From the NCBI GenBank assembly GCA_050250395.1, contig JBFWOQ010000009.1:21291-85290 (forward strand): a stretch of DNA of 64,000 nt, read 5' to 3'. The first letter of the stretch is position 1. Every line of letters starts with the position of its first letter. Positions 35,192 through 44,728 of the stretch are shown here, in pieces. The notes under the pieces were generated by a model. It made no database searches. It saw only the letters and a list, made by a program, of their open reading frames with translations, and had not been told where the DNA came from. The DNA comes from JAGPUQ01 sp050250395. Its GTDB lineage: Bacteria; Pseudomonadota; Gammaproteobacteria; Pseudomonadales; Porticoccaceae. Position numbers and translations under genes: made by a program.

Positions 35192-35358
35192 GCATGCCCG
35201 GGGGCGGGCCTCCTACAACCACCGACCCTGTAGGAGCGGCGCCCCCGCCGCGATCATCCCCAGATGCCACACCCCACCCCCGTAGGAGCGGCGCCCCCGC
35301 CGCGATCAACCCCGGACACCACACCGCAACCCCGTAGGAGCGGCGCCCCCGCCGCGAT
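35192..35358. repeat. REP cluster of four palindromes
   Basis: A B-type copy on the minus strand (about 35192-35216) is followed by three A-type copies on the plus strand (35230-35254, 35282-35306 and 35334-35358), spaced 52 bases apart. The spacers share CAACCCCG-like sequence, so the three A copies look like a small tandem amplification. They lie between convergent gene ends (RelE-like toxin and FkbM gene). Confidence 0.85.
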
Positions 35359-35376
35359 CAACCCCGGCGCCAAACC

Positions 35377-36105
35377 TCACCGCCCAAACAAAAAATCCGC
35401 CTGCACCGCCCGGCCGCGCTCGTCATACGCCATGTGGTAGACCCCCGCCAGGCGCAAACCCCGTTCGCGCAGCCAGGCGATCACCTCGTCGGCAAACGCC
35501 TGCCCCGCGTACAGCTCCTGAAACGAACACTCCGCATACACCCAGGCAAAGCGCTCCAGCACCTCCTCGCAACCGGCCAGCGCCTGCAACTCGAAACCCT
35601 GCACATCCAGCTTGAGCAGTGCCGGCGCGGCGATGTCCGCCGCGGGCAGGGCATCGGCCAGGCGCAGCACGCGAATGGTGGCGGTGCCGGCTTCGGCCGT
35701 GCCGGGGAACAACTCATTCTGCTGCGCCGTGATCGGCAGCAGGGACGAAGAATCGTCCCGCGCCGACAGATGAATGGTTGCCGTCCCTGATTCCGGCCCA
35801 ATGGCCGCCTCTACCAGTCGTGCGCGACCATCACCCGCAAATACTGCCCGATACCCCGCCGCCGGCCCCGGCAGCGGCTCGAAAGAAACGATAGCGGCAT
35901 CCGGAAAGCAGTGCCGCACCGCCAGCGCGAACTGACCCCGATTAGCGCCGATGTCCACCACCGTGCGCGCCGGCCCCAGATTGCGCAGCACGCGGGCATG
36001 TTCCACCCCGGCCGCCACCCGGTGGCGGAGCAGCGCCGCGCGCCAAGCGGGAACGGCGAGAATGCCGGCGAGTTTGCGGGCCTTGGCGGTCAGGTTTGTG
36101 AACAC
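35377..36105 (-). CDS. FkbM family methyltransferase
   Basis: A 242-residue SAM-dependent methyltransferase. VVDIGANRGQFALAVRHCF is the SAM-binding motif I, VSFEPLPG is motif II and LLKLDVQGFELQALAGCEE is the FkbM C-terminal hallmark. The family O-methylates sugars or polyketides. The GTG start at 36105 follows GGAG by 6 bases, giving a 16-base overlap with the preceding methyltransferase gene. Methylation of a sugar in the repeat unit is the probable role. Confidence 0.88.
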   Translation of the reverse strand: MFTNLTAKARKLAGILAVPAWRAALLRHRVAAGVEHARVLRNLGPARTVVDIGANRGQFALAVRHCFPDAAIVSFEPLPGPAAGYRAVFAGDGRARLVEAAIGPESGTATIHLSARDDSSSLLPITAQQNELFPGTAEAGTATIRVLRLADALPAADIAAPALLKLDVQGFELQALAGCEEVLERFAWVYAECSFQELYAGQAFADEVIAWLRERGLRLAGVYHMAYDERGRAVQADFLFGR

Positions 36106-36842
36106 GACCGCTCCATCTCGATTGCGCGGTTGATCAGTACCACATAGGCAAAACTTGTCAACGCGGGCACCGGATGGCGACTGAGCACCCCCGACAGCCA
36201 CGCGTGGATATCTCGCAGAACCGGAATCTTCTGGTAATACGCCCCGTGCCCGTAAAAGCCGAGATATTGTTCGACCTCGTACCCCAACCGTTCAAACCTG
36301 CGAATCTGCCCGCGCGACGGACCGCGGCACCAGCAATAGCGCGCCGGAAACTTGCCCAGCTTGCCGGACCTTTCGCGCCCGGGCTGGAGAAGATGTAACA
36401 ACTTCTCAGCCCATGTCTCCGGCAATGCGGCATTGACCAAAAAAGGCAACGCAAATAGCGTCGGGAAAAAGTGGAAAGCGTAGCCGCCATCCCTCAACAG
36501 CGAACGGATGTTCTGGTGAAATTGTTCGCCGTTTGGCACATGCTCGGCCAGCATGCGGCTGAACGCAAAATCGTATTGCCGCCGAAGCAAAGGTGCATCC
36601 CCGCAAATATCCGCGCAAACCTTCAGATAGCCCACGGGCGCCTTATCCAGCTCGGATTGGGAAATATCGAGCAATGTGTACTCGATCCCGCGGGATGCGA
36701 CAAAGTCAGCGGATAACGTCGGATTAGCGCCGGCGCCGATTTCCACGATCCGTGTAAAGCCATGCGCCTTGACCATCCTGACAATGTGAGGAACGACGTT
36801 TTCCCAAGCGTCGTCGGATAAACCGTAGCGAATATGCGTCAC
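36090..36842 (-). CDS. class I SAM-dependent methyltransferase
   Basis: A protein of about 250 residues with the SAM loop IVEIGAGANPTLSADFV and acidic TLLDIS, then FAFSRMLAEHV. The C-terminal half has hydrophobic patches (HFFPTLFALPFLVNAAL) as in lipid-linked sugar methyltransferases. I start at the GTG at 36842, which forms a GTGA overlap with the stop of the decayed gmd. The frame open to 36980 runs antiparallel-free over the gmd remnant and lacks family sequence. The exact start is uncertain. Confidence 0.8.
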   Translation of the reverse strand: MTHIRYGLSDDAWENVVPHIVRMVKAHGFTRIVEIGAGANPTLSADFVASRGIEYTLLDISQSELDKAPVGYLKVCADICGDAPLLRRQYDFAFSRMLAEHVPNGEQFHQNIRSLLRDGGYAFHFFPTLFALPFLVNAALPETWAEKLLHLLQPGRERSGKLGKFPARYCWCRGPSRGQIRRFERLGYEVEQYLGFYGHGAYYQKIPVLRDIHAWLSGVLSRHPVPALTSFAYVVLINRAIEMERSCSQT

Positions 36843-37219
36843 AAAATAATCTCGATAGCTCCTGTCGTGCCGCCGATTACCTGAGCCCCTTGTTCTGTTG
36901 AGCACACTCCTTCCCGACCGCGATTTTCCCAATCGACCAAGCCTTTTACGACATCTCTCATTAGAAACCCCGGCTTCCAACCACGTTTGCGTGCGGCTTT
37001 CTCCGGATTGCCCTGACTCCGGCCAATATCCGCGGGGCGAAACAGTGATGGATCGGAATCAACATGTTTTCGCCAATCCAGGCCAACAGCCCCAAACACA
37101 GTGGCGACGAACTCCTGAAGCGAATGCGCTTCGCCAGTGGCGATAATGTAATCGTCGGGATCGTGTTGCTGGCGCCATGGACAACAACCGAACCTGAGCT
37201 TTAACGCCAATTGTGACAA
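36839..37219 (-). pseudogene. 5'-truncated GDP-mannose 4,6-dehydratase remnant
   Basis: The frame carries the C-terminal part of Gmd: QQHDPDDYIIATGEAHSLQE, then DSDPSLFRPADIGR and the helix ENPEKAARKRGWKP-like segment, ending at TGA 36839. The dinucleotide-binding and catalytic parts are missing. Upstream of the QQHDPDDY block only LALKLRFG-like residues remain, suggesting an internal deletion as well. It differs in sequence from the intact gmd at 30162, so it is not a recent duplicate. It is part of a 500-base stretch with no working gene. Confidence 0.8.
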
Positions 37220-37342
37220 GATTGGCAGTCGTGGCGATCGCCGCCTCGCGAAGTGCCCCGGACCTGATATCCTTCAGCCAACCGCTATTGGGCAACAAAA
37301 AGCCGCCCTCTTGCTCACCAACCCAACAACTTAGAGCGCCTT

Positions 37343-38449
37343 TCACGACAGACTGCTATATCGTTCGATGGTTGAATCCGTGCAGAGCTCCCAGGTAAAT
37401 CGAGTATAGCGTTCACGGCCCAGTTCGATTAATTCATGGCGTCGCTCTGAAGACCCTAGCGTTTTCTCCAATGCGAGGCGTATCGAATCAGTGTCGTGTG
37501 GATCAAAATACGCTGCGGCGGCCCCTAACACCTCGGGAAGCGAGCTGGTATTGCTGCAGATAACCGGACAATCCAGCGACATGGCTTCAAGCGGTGGTAT
37601 GCCGAAGCCCTCGTAAAGCGAGGGATAAACAAACGCTGCCGCATTGCGATAATGCACGGCCAACCTTCCATCGCCGCCACCTGTTTGGCTAACTTGATGC
37701 TCGGGTATTCCCAACTCACTGATCAAACGAAGTTCATCTGACCGCAGAAGGCCCCCGCCAAAACAGATAACCCCGAAATTCTGGCGTAGCCACGAAGAGC
37801 TACCGAAAGCACGTAAAAATCCCGAAAAGTTTTTATAGCCGGCGCGTTCTCCGACATAAAGGATGTAGGGCAAGCAGCCCGGTTGTAGTTCCTGGTTGAG
37901 CAGATCTCTCGGATCGGCAAGGCGATCAAATCCCAGATGAATTACGGATACCTTGTCGCTGCAAAGATTGAACATCTCCAGCAAATCTCGGCGAGTACTC
38001 TCCGATATGCAGATAACGTGATCCGCTTGGAGAACGGCTTGCTTCTTCCACGTTGACAGGCGGCTATTCATCGGAAACATGGTCGAAAAGCGTTCATGGA
38101 TCATATCGTGCACCGTGACTACCCGGCGCGCGCCTTTCGGCGCGCAGGTCCACGGAAAGTAGTAGGTGTGATGTACGATCTCGGGCTTGAACCGCCTGAT
38201 CGGCGAGCAAGATAACGCCAAATTGAGCGCATGAGTGAGCTTGTGTTGTTTAGCGGCTATGGGAACGTGTCTGCCGAACACAAGCTTCGGCGGCAGAGCA
38301 GATAGGTAGGAATTGATATGCAGTGGAGCGAAGATTTTCAGGTCAACAGTGGGACGTGAAGACAAGCATCTGGCCAAATTGCAAAAATAGCGAGAAACTC
38401 CTCCATATTCTTGCATGGCAAAGATTTGGGAATCGAGGGCGATGCGCAT
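37343..38449 (-). CDS. glycosyltransferase family 4
   Basis: A GT-B protein of about 368 residues. MRIALDSQIFAMQEYGGVSRYF is the family start, followed by PEIVHHTYYFP, VTVHDMIHE, ISESTRRDLLEMF, YILYVGERAGYKNF and the donor site PSLYEGFGIPPLEAMSLDCP with the E-x7-E glutamates. I start at ATG 38449; a GTG four codons upstream is possible. Codon usage and GC content are visibly lower than in the flanking rml and ccm genes. Confidence 0.9.
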   Translation of the reverse strand: MRIALDSQIFAMQEYGGVSRYFCNLARCLSSRPTVDLKIFAPLHINSYLSALPPKLVFGRHVPIAAKQHKLTHALNLALSCSPIRRFKPEIVHHTYYFPWTCAPKGARRVVTVHDMIHERFSTMFPMNSRLSTWKKQAVLQADHVICISESTRRDLLEMFNLCSDKVSVIHLGFDRLADPRDLLNQELQPGCLPYILYVGERAGYKNFSGFLRAFGSSSWLRQNFGVICFGGGLLRSDELRLISELGIPEHQVSQTGGGDGRLAVHYRNAAAFVYPSLYEGFGIPPLEAMSLDCPVICSNTSSLPEVLGAAAAYFDPHDTDSIRLALEKTLGSSERRHELIELGRERYTRFTWELCTDSTIERYSSLS

Positions 38450-38600
38450 GGTTGAGTTCACGGGTTAGTGATAACAGGCGTTACAGTTGCCAATGATCGT
38501 CTCAAAGAGCAGATACACAGTTCAATTTACAGAGCTTCGATCGCTTTGTACAAAATGCGAACGAACCGATCACTCTGCGCTTTTTGCCTTTCGTTGACTC

Positions 38601-39500
38601 TTATAAACATTCTATCTCTGCATGCTCGGTAGGCTTCCGTTGCATTCCCGCTCCCACCGGCGATTTCATTGCAACCATTCCAAACGTGTTACGAATCCCC
38701 AACCATTCCCCGAAAAATTGCGCCTTGTCACTATGCAAACTGCAATACCGCACTGTCTCGCACATAAATCCGGCGGCAGAAAGGGCTTGCGCGATCCGGT
38801 CCTGATTCACTCCATCACGGACCGCGTGATACTCCACATTGTCATGCAGCGAATCCGGCGAATAAATTCCAGCCATGCGCCGAAGACGACGTCCGATCCC
38901 TGCCGTAACATCCCCCTGAAAGATCCTCCATAGAACATACGCAACCCAAGAAACTGTGGCGTCGCGGCGCGACAGGGAAGCGCGCCACATTGGATCCTGA
39001 AAGCTGAAAAACGCCCCGTGGTCCGAGAGACGCGGGATACAGCGCAAAATCATATCCAAGTAATCCGGAATATGATGCAACAGTGAATTCGCGACAATAA
39101 CATCGAATTGAGCGCATTCTTCCAGAATGGTATCGATGTCTGTGCAACGAATGGTCAACTTGCCTGGCAGCCCCACACAGGTTGCGCGTAGTTGCTCCAA
39201 CTGACGCTCGGACACGTCAACGGCCAAGACCTCGGCGCCGAGTTTCAGAAAGGACGCAGTGGCTACCCCGTCGCCGGCACCGAGATCCAACACCCTTGCA
39301 CGACCTTCGTTGTCTTTGCAGACATCAAATGCCTTTGCCACCATTTCGTCGTACAACCGCCTTATCGATTCATGCCGCAAATGTGGCGCCGTGGAGGAGT
39401 ACTCTCCTATCCCCAGAGAGTCATAGTACCGCTTGTTCGCATCGCCCTTTGGACGGGATTTCGTCAGATCACGCATGCATATGCATCCATAGACATTCAA
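38601..39500 (-). CDS. class I SAM-dependent methyltransferase
   Basis: A 299-residue (or 291 from an internal ATG at 39476) methyltransferase. VLDLGAGDGVATASFL is motif I, VLAVDVSERQLEQLR motif II and FDVIVANSLLHHIPD the motif IV region. The C-terminal third (GDVTAGIGRRLRRMAG) is basic. Its target could be a sugar or a lipid carrier-linked glycan; this is inferred from context. It lies within the lower-GC segment. Confidence 0.85.
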   Translation of the reverse strand: MNVYGCICMRDLTKSRPKGDANKRYYDSLGIGEYSSTAPHLRHESIRRLYDEMVAKAFDVCKDNEGRARVLDLGAGDGVATASFLKLGAEVLAVDVSERQLEQLRATCVGLPGKLTIRCTDIDTILEECAQFDVIVANSLLHHIPDYLDMILRCIPRLSDHGAFFSFQDPMWRASLSRRDATVSWVAYVLWRIFQGDVTAGIGRRLRRMAGIYSPDSLHDNVEYHAVRDGVNQDRIAQALSAAGFMCETVRYCSLHSDKAQFFGEWLGIRNTFGMVAMKSPVGAGMQRKPTEHAEIECL

Positions 39501-39599
39501 CCATCATGGAACGCCCAGAGCGATAGTTGATGGCAACCCATCTTGCAGCACAGCAGTCTGCGCAACAACAAAACACACCAGTAGCACCATGGCCGTCAA

Positions 39600-40547
39600 T
39601 CAACCACGTCTATAATTCCGGTCACCGTCGTTCCTTGCAACAACAAATCTATAGATTCTTGTAAAAAAAGGAACGTGTGAAGCCACAAGTCGTATATTGT
39701 TACGCCTGAAAAATACCGTGATGAATACAGCAACATAAACGCAAACGTTCTTAAGCGCGTTACCTCCGCTTGCAGCCTTTGCCATATGCGAGGCAATTGA
39801 AGCACCTATGGCAATCCACGGAAATTTTCCATGCCATGCCGGCAGGCCCAGAGCCGAAACCATGCGGCGAATGGTAGAAGCTGTACTGTCTTCGAATTCC
39901 CGGTGAATAAAAACGCCAGGGACAACGGCTGCTTTCCCTCGCAAAAGAACATCCGCTACCCACGCCCAATCGCCCGCGAGAATATTCGGTATCCTGCACT
40001 TCTCCACCATGCTCCTTCTATAAACCCCATAAAACATCGAGTTGTCCCAGACGCGCCACAGATACTTCATCACTCTAAGTATCGGCAACGACGAGCCGGC
40101 CTCGATTACATTGCCGTGATACGCAAATGAACCGTCATCCCGGTGGTAGGCGCCTTGTCCTGCCGCGAGCGCCACGGACGGATCGTCTTCAAGCGCCTGT
40201 ACGCAAAGTGAAATGTACGTTGGATCGATCCAGTCGTCATCGGCAAGCCACATGAAATACTTGCCTCCCGCCTGCGCCCTGGCAAACTCAAAGTTTTTGG
40301 TTGGCCCGACATTTTCGGACTGCCTGAAATATCGAATGCGCTTATCGTCATCCGACAGCTCGGCGCACAAGCGCTCTGTATTGTCCGATGAGGCGTTGTC
40401 GGAAATGATTATCTCGATATTCCGATAGTCGCTGGCATAGAGTGAATTAATCGCTCGCATCAATTTCGCGGATCGATTGTAGGTCGGGATACAGGCGCTC
40501 ACCAATGGCATGGTCGCATGGGTAGCGGACTTCCGATCATCTAGCAT
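39600..40547 (-). CDS. glycosyltransferase family 2
   Basis: A 315-residue GT-A protein. VSACIPTYNRSAKLMRAINS starts the fold, IIISDNASSDNTE binds nucleotide and FMWLADDDWIDP carries the DDD metal site. The C-terminal region (about 250-300) has two hydrophobic stretches (NVCVYVAVFITVFF) and may be membrane-associated. It is 25 bases upstream of the flippase stop in transcription order. Sugar specificity is unknown. Confidence 0.88.
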   Translation of the reverse strand: MLDDRKSATHATMPLVSACIPTYNRSAKLMRAINSLYASDYRNIEIIISDNASSDNTERLCAELSDDDKRIRYFRQSENVGPTKNFEFARAQAGGKYFMWLADDDWIDPTYISLCVQALEDDPSVALAAGQGAYHRDDGSFAYHGNVIEAGSSLPILRVMKYLWRVWDNSMFYGVYRRSMVEKCRIPNILAGDWAWVADVLLRGKAAVVPGVFIHREFEDSTASTIRRMVSALGLPAWHGKFPWIAIGASIASHMAKAASGGNALKNVCVYVAVFITVFFRRNNIRLVASHVPFFTRIYRFVVARNDGDRNYRRG

Positions 40548-40572
40548 GCAGACACCATTCCGGAAACTTTAC

Positions 40573-42090
40573 TCACGGCAACCGACGCCGGAGTGCGCCG
40601 ATGGAGCACATTAACGGTCCTCGGCAGAGCGGTGTGACAAGCACGGCGGCAAAAAGAGCCATCGCGGCGGCGAGCAATAACAATACGGCGGATGGCAAAG
40701 CGCGATCAAGGGCGGTCGCTGGCGCCATCAGCCACACCGCGCCAACGGCCGCGAATGCCACCAGTATCGGCGCCAACACATCCCGGCCATACCACCTCCA
40801 CATTTCATCCGGAAGCAGCTTGCGGTGCATCAGCGGCACGGCCAGCGCAATACAGCAACTGTTGAAGACAATCCACGCAACGGGCGCCGCGATGACACCA
40901 AAGGCCTTGACGCCGAGATAGATCGCGGGCACCAGCGTCACGACAGCCACCAGGTTCACTGTCGCAGGGAGCCGGGTCCAGCCGTGCGCGAGTTGCAGCG
41001 AATACGGCAGATTCATCAGGCCATTGAGCATATTGCCGACGACCAGCAAGCTGACCAGCGGTGCCACGACGCGGGTCAGTTCCAGGTCCCGGGTCCACAG
41101 CAGCACCAGATGATCGGAGAAGAACGCCAGCACCAGCGCCGCGGGCACCAGCGCCAGGGTCAAAGCCTGGCAGTAGCGGTGATAGGCTTCGGCCAACCGA
41201 TGCTGGTCACCCTGCACCACCAGCTCGGTCAGGCGCGGATAGACGGCGTTGGTGATGGGCGCGACCATGATATACAGGGCCGCAGCCAATGTACTGGCGA
41301 GGGCGTAGTGACCGAATTGCGCGAGGGGCAGCAGTCGGGACAGCAGCACCTTGTCCGCCTGGGTGAGCAGGATTCCCAGCGCGGTGATGACGCTCATGCC
41401 CGCCGCGAACCGCCAGATGCCGCGCAAAGCCTGCCAGCGAAACCGCAGCGGCGCGGAAACGGCGGGCAGCAGCCGCCGCATTCTCACCGCCAACACCAGT
41501 GCTTCGAGCCCGGTCACCACCGCCTGGTAGATGAAAAACGCCTGACTGGTCGGCGCCAGCCAGGCCAGCACGGGAATCACTCCCAGCCCGCGCAGCGTCG
41601 CGAACCCGGCGGTGACGAGGTTGAGCCATACCTGATCCTGCAAGCCCTGGATGGTGCTGCGATACAGGGTCGCGAGCCAGCGCAACGCAACGACCACGCC
41701 CATGGCCATCAGCGCCTGGGAAACCGTTGCGGTCGCCAGGGCCTGCGGCCGCAACCAGTCCCCCGCAAGCCAGGGCGAAGCGACCGCCAGGCCCGCGGCA
41801 ATGCCGATGGCTATCGCCCAATACACGCGCTCGATGGCGTGGACCAGCGCGCGCATCCCCTGCGGGCTATGCGCGCCGGCCTGAAACCGCGCCGCCTCGC
41901 GGCTCAGGGCCGGCGCCATGCCCATGTCCAGCACCAGGAATACCGATTGCAGCACGGCGAACACCCCGATTACGCCGTAAGCTTCCATGCCCAGAATGCG
42001 GACATAAAGCGGGATGAAGGCAACGCCCATCAAACCGGTCCAGGCGGCGCCGAAATAATTGGCGAGCAGGTTGCGCGTTACCTTGCCCAT
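40573..42090 (-). CDS. Wzx-type polysaccharide flippase (MATE/MOP superfamily)
   Basis: A 505-residue protein with 12-14 predicted membrane helices. The N-terminal NLLANYFGAAWTGLMGVAFIPLYVRILG and the middle Pro/Gly-rich ADKVLLSRLLPLAQFGHYALA are typical of Wzx/RfbX. It would flip undecaprenyl-linked repeat units to the periplasm. The start is ATG 42090 (MGKVTRN). No Wzy polymerase-like gene lies near it. Confidence 0.9.
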   Translation of the reverse strand: MGKVTRNLLANYFGAAWTGLMGVAFIPLYVRILGMEAYGVIGVFAVLQSVFLVLDMGMAPALSREAARFQAGAHSPQGMRALVHAIERVYWAIAIGIAAGLAVASPWLAGDWLRPQALATATVSQALMAMGVVVALRWLATLYRSTIQGLQDQVWLNLVTAGFATLRGLGVIPVLAWLAPTSQAFFIYQAVVTGLEALVLAVRMRRLLPAVSAPLRFRWQALRGIWRFAAGMSVITALGILLTQADKVLLSRLLPLAQFGHYALASTLAAALYIMVAPITNAVYPRLTELVVQGDQHRLAEAYHRYCQALTLALVPAALVLAFFSDHLVLLWTRDLELTRVVAPLVSLLVVGNMLNGLMNLPYSLQLAHGWTRLPATVNLVAVVTLVPAIYLGVKAFGVIAAPVAWIVFNSCCIALAVPLMHRKLLPDEMWRWYGRDVLAPILVAFAAVGAVWLMAPATALDRALPSAVLLLLAAAMALFAAVLVTPLCRGPLMCSIGALRRRLP

Positions 42091-42107
42091 GATGGGGGAC
42101 CGGCCGC

Positions 42108-42890
42108 TTACGGTTGGATTCGCTTCAGATACCCATCCGGCGCGACCGTGATCAGCAGCTTGTGCTGAATGCTCCTGTCGATGTCGAATTCCGGGTGGCT
42201 TTTCAGGTATTCCCAGACTGCGGTCTTGGGGTTGTTGCCCGGCCCCCAGGGGCGGTCGGGGAACATGTCCTCCGGCATGTCTTCGATGATGGTATCGAAC
42301 ACCACGCAATAGCTCCCTGCGCTGACGAGCGGCGCATAGGCTTCCAGCTCCGCCAGTACGTGATCATGGGTATGGTTGCTATCCAGACACACCAGCACGC
42401 GCGAATGATCGGCAGCGACGGCCCGCACCTGCGCGATGATTTCCGGCGCGATGCTGGAGCCCTGGATCATCTGGATGCGCGAGGCCATCGGGTGCGCCTC
42501 GATCGCCGCGCGGTTATGGGCGCGGATGTCGATGTCGACGCCCAGGACCTGGCGCCGCGACACACGCGGATCCAGCGTGGCGCCGGCCTCGATGGCCTCG
42601 CACAAATCAAGCAGGGCAAGCATCGAGGCGCTCATGATCAGCGAACCACCATGAGCGATGCCGGTCTCGATGATCAGATCGGGCTTGATCTGCCAGATAA
42701 GCTCCTGCATACCGACCATATCAATTGGGACTTGGATTACCGGCCGCCCGAGTGACTTGAAGTTGTACATGTATCTTTTATTAAATGCACACTGCAACCA
42801 TAGTCGCGAAAGATTCTGCCATTCCTTTTCATTGGCATACGTTTTGATTGACGACGCACATTCCGACTCGAACTGAGTTAATGGATCCAT
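42108..42890 (-). CDS. cephalosporin hydroxylase (CmcI) family protein
   Basis: A 260-residue Rossmann-fold protein. LIIETGIAHGGSLIMSASML is the SAM-binding loop, GVDIDIRAHNR the acidic strand and VLVCLDSNHTHDHVLAEL the CmcI-specific metal-site block. The name comes from cephamycin synthesis, but relatives in rhamnan or O-antigen loci act as sugar O-methyltransferases (RhmA-like). A methyltransferase role is more likely here. GGAAG precedes the ATG, and 17 bases separate it from the flippase. Confidence 0.88.
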   Translation of the reverse strand: MDPLTQFESECASSIKTYANEKEWQNLSRLWLQCAFNKRYMYNFKSLGRPVIQVPIDMVGMQELIWQIKPDLIIETGIAHGGSLIMSASMLALLDLCEAIEAGATLDPRVSRRQVLGVDIDIRAHNRAAIEAHPMASRIQMIQGSSIAPEIIAQVRAVAADHSRVLVCLDSNHTHDHVLAELEAYAPLVSAGSYCVVFDTIIEDMPEDMFPDRPWGPGNNPKTAVWEYLKSHPEFDIDRSIQHKLLITVAPDGYLKRIQP

Positions 42891-42924
42891 GCTTTCTTCC
42901 GTTGTAAATGTCGATTAAGTTATT

Positions 42925-43581
42925 TTAGCCCTTGGTTTGTGACCAGGGATTTATAAAACTGTGATATACGAGATAGCGCTCAGGTGCTCCGCATAGCTCA
43001 TCCTCGACCCAAGTTACCTGATCTGCGGATTCATGTTTTACGAGAGGAACTCTTTTAGTCTCGACGAAACCAACTCGATTATAGAAAGAAAGAGCGCGAT
43101 TGTCCGACAGCACGCGGACGCCGATATGATTGATGCCAAGCTGGTACCTGGCCCAATTCACAAGAGTGATAAGTCCGTCTGTCATAACACCTTTTTCTGA
43201 CGGATGCCCGCGCACTATGGCGTCCGCCTCACCGTAACCCTCAGCCCATTTGATATGGCCAAGACCCATATACCCAATTGGAAACTCATCAACGCCCACA
43301 AGCATGAATAAAATGCGGGTGTCATCGTTGTGAACCACTTCAGTTAGCCAACGTTCCGTGCGAGCCGTGGTTGCGGTAAACTCCGTTAGAAATGCCTTTT
43401 GGTTACGATTTCTCCACTCAGTTAAATAAAGAACGTCCTTGGAGTTAAGAGCGCCTGACTTCGTTGGAATGGGCCTTAAATAGCAATCCTTGAAATCAGG
43501 AATCCTTAAAACGAGTTGCTGCCCTGCACAGGCGGCGGTTTCTTTTAAGGCCTGCAGCAAGCCCCTGCCTTGGTTAAGCAT
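42925..43581 (-). CDS. GNAT family N-acetyltransferase
   Basis: A 218-residue protein with the GNAT core: strand FPIGYMGLGHI, then the acetyl-CoA loop region ADAIVRGHPSEKGVMTDGL, then INHIGVRVLSDNRALSFYNRVGFVETKRVPL, the motif A/B block. It overlaps the aminotransferase gene by 8 bases (ATGCTTAA), so it probably acetylates the amino sugar made by that enzyme. The exact sugar cannot be told. Confidence 0.85.
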   Translation of the reverse strand: MLNQGRGLLQALKETAACAGQQLVLRIPDFKDCYLRPIPTKSGALNSKDVLYLTEWRNRNQKAFLTEFTATTARTERWLTEVVHNDDTRILFMLVGVDEFPIGYMGLGHIKWAEGYGEADAIVRGHPSEKGVMTDGLITLVNWARYQLGINHIGVRVLSDNRALSFYNRVGFVETKRVPLVKHESADQVTWVEDELCGAPERYLVYHSFINPWSQTKG

Positions 43582-44716
43582 CGACCATTCCTCCCGAAAA
43601 AAAATCCTTTATATGCATCGATATTTGAGTAATGTCACGCTCATCCATAAAGCTATGAAGGGGTAAAGAAAGAATTTCCCCCCCAATTTTGTTGGTTATC
43701 GAAAGGTCACCTTTCCGAGAATCCTTAAATAAACTAAACAAGTGTCCAGGTTGCCAGTGAATGCCTGTGTCGACGCCGCGGTCCTTAAGAAAGTCGCGAA
43801 GTGGCTGTCTCTTTCTGGCAGGAACCCGGATGTAATAGAGGAACGGCGTTACGTTACTAAAGTCTGACTGTGGGGGGGCAACGTCACTGATGGTATATAG
43901 AAGTTCGTTGTAGATACGGCATGCCCGTTGTCGCGTGCTTATTATCTTTGAAAGTTTGCGAAGTTGAGATAGCCCAATTGCGGCATGCAGATTTGCCATA
44001 TGATAGCGAAACCCTAAGCGGGCAACGTCATATGTCCACGCGCGCTGGTTACCATACATGATGCTGGCAGGTTGGCCCATGCCAATTAGGCGCATTTGGT
44101 GTAGCGCTTCAACATCATTTGTTGTTTTAACTATCAGCGCCCCTCCGTCAATACATGTGATCGTTTTGACTGGGTCAAAGCTAAATATGCAAATATCAGA
44201 GAAAGACCCGATTTGTTTTCCCTTGTAAAGCGAGCCTAGCGAGTGTGCGGCGTCGTGTATCACCCGAATGCCGTAACGAGCCGCCAAATCCGCGACCGCG
44301 TCGTGATCAGCTAGGCAGCAACCATAATCCATCGCGATGATCGCTTTTGTTTGTGGCCCAATAAGCTTCTCGGCTTTTTCCACGTCAATACAAAGCGTGC
44401 CCTCGTGGATATCGCAAAACACTGGTTTAGCGCCAACGGCCAAAATGGCCTGAAAGTCTGCGATATTGTTGAACGATGGGGTAATTACTTCATCGCCATC
44501 TTTGACACCTATTAGCATCAGCGCCAAATGTAAGGCTGCATGCCCAGTACTTACCGCTACGGCGTGCCGATCTGTACAACCCAGAACTCCCGCTAACGCG
44601 GATTCGAAGGCGCCTACGGAGGCACCCATCCCGAGCCACCCTTGTTCGAGAGAGTGGACGGCGGCTTGAATCTCTTCATCCTCAATGAGAGGTTTAAAAA
44701 CAGGGATATGAGCCAT
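43574..44716 (-). CDS. DegT/DnrJ/EryC1/StrS family sugar aminotransferase
   Basis: A 380-residue PLP enzyme. FKPLIEDEEIQAAVHSLEQGWLGMG starts the family fold, VSTGHAALHLAL binds phosphate and Lys184 in FSFDPVKTITCIDGG is the PLP lysine. It transfers an amino group from Glu to a keto sugar, probably the 4-keto product of Gmd (perosamine route) or of RmlB. Coupling with the GNAT gene suggests an N-acetylated product. It is AT-richer than its neighbours. Confidence 0.92.
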   Translation of the reverse strand: MAHIPVFKPLIEDEEIQAAVHSLEQGWLGMGASVGAFESALAGVLGCTDRHAVAVSTGHAALHLALMLIGVKDGDEVITPSFNNIADFQAILAVGAKPVFCDIHEGTLCIDVEKAEKLIGPQTKAIIAMDYGCCLADHDAVADLAARYGIRVIHDAAHSLGSLYKGKQIGSFSDICIFSFDPVKTITCIDGGALIVKTTNDVEALHQMRLIGMGQPASIMYGNQRAWTYDVARLGFRYHMANLHAAIGLSQLRKLSKIISTRQRACRIYNELLYTISDVAPPQSDFSNVTPFLYYIRVPARKRQPLRDFLKDRGVDTGIHWQPGHLFSLFKDSRKGDLSITNKIGGEILSLPLHSFMDERDITQISMHIKDFFSGGMVDA

Positions 44717-44728
44717 GCTAGATACTCG

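Noticed and set aside
36843..36980. Extended N-terminus of the methyltransferase at 36090
   Set aside because: The added residues are basic and unlike the family, and lie over the decayed gmd frame. The GTG at 36842 fits the coupling with the gmd stop.
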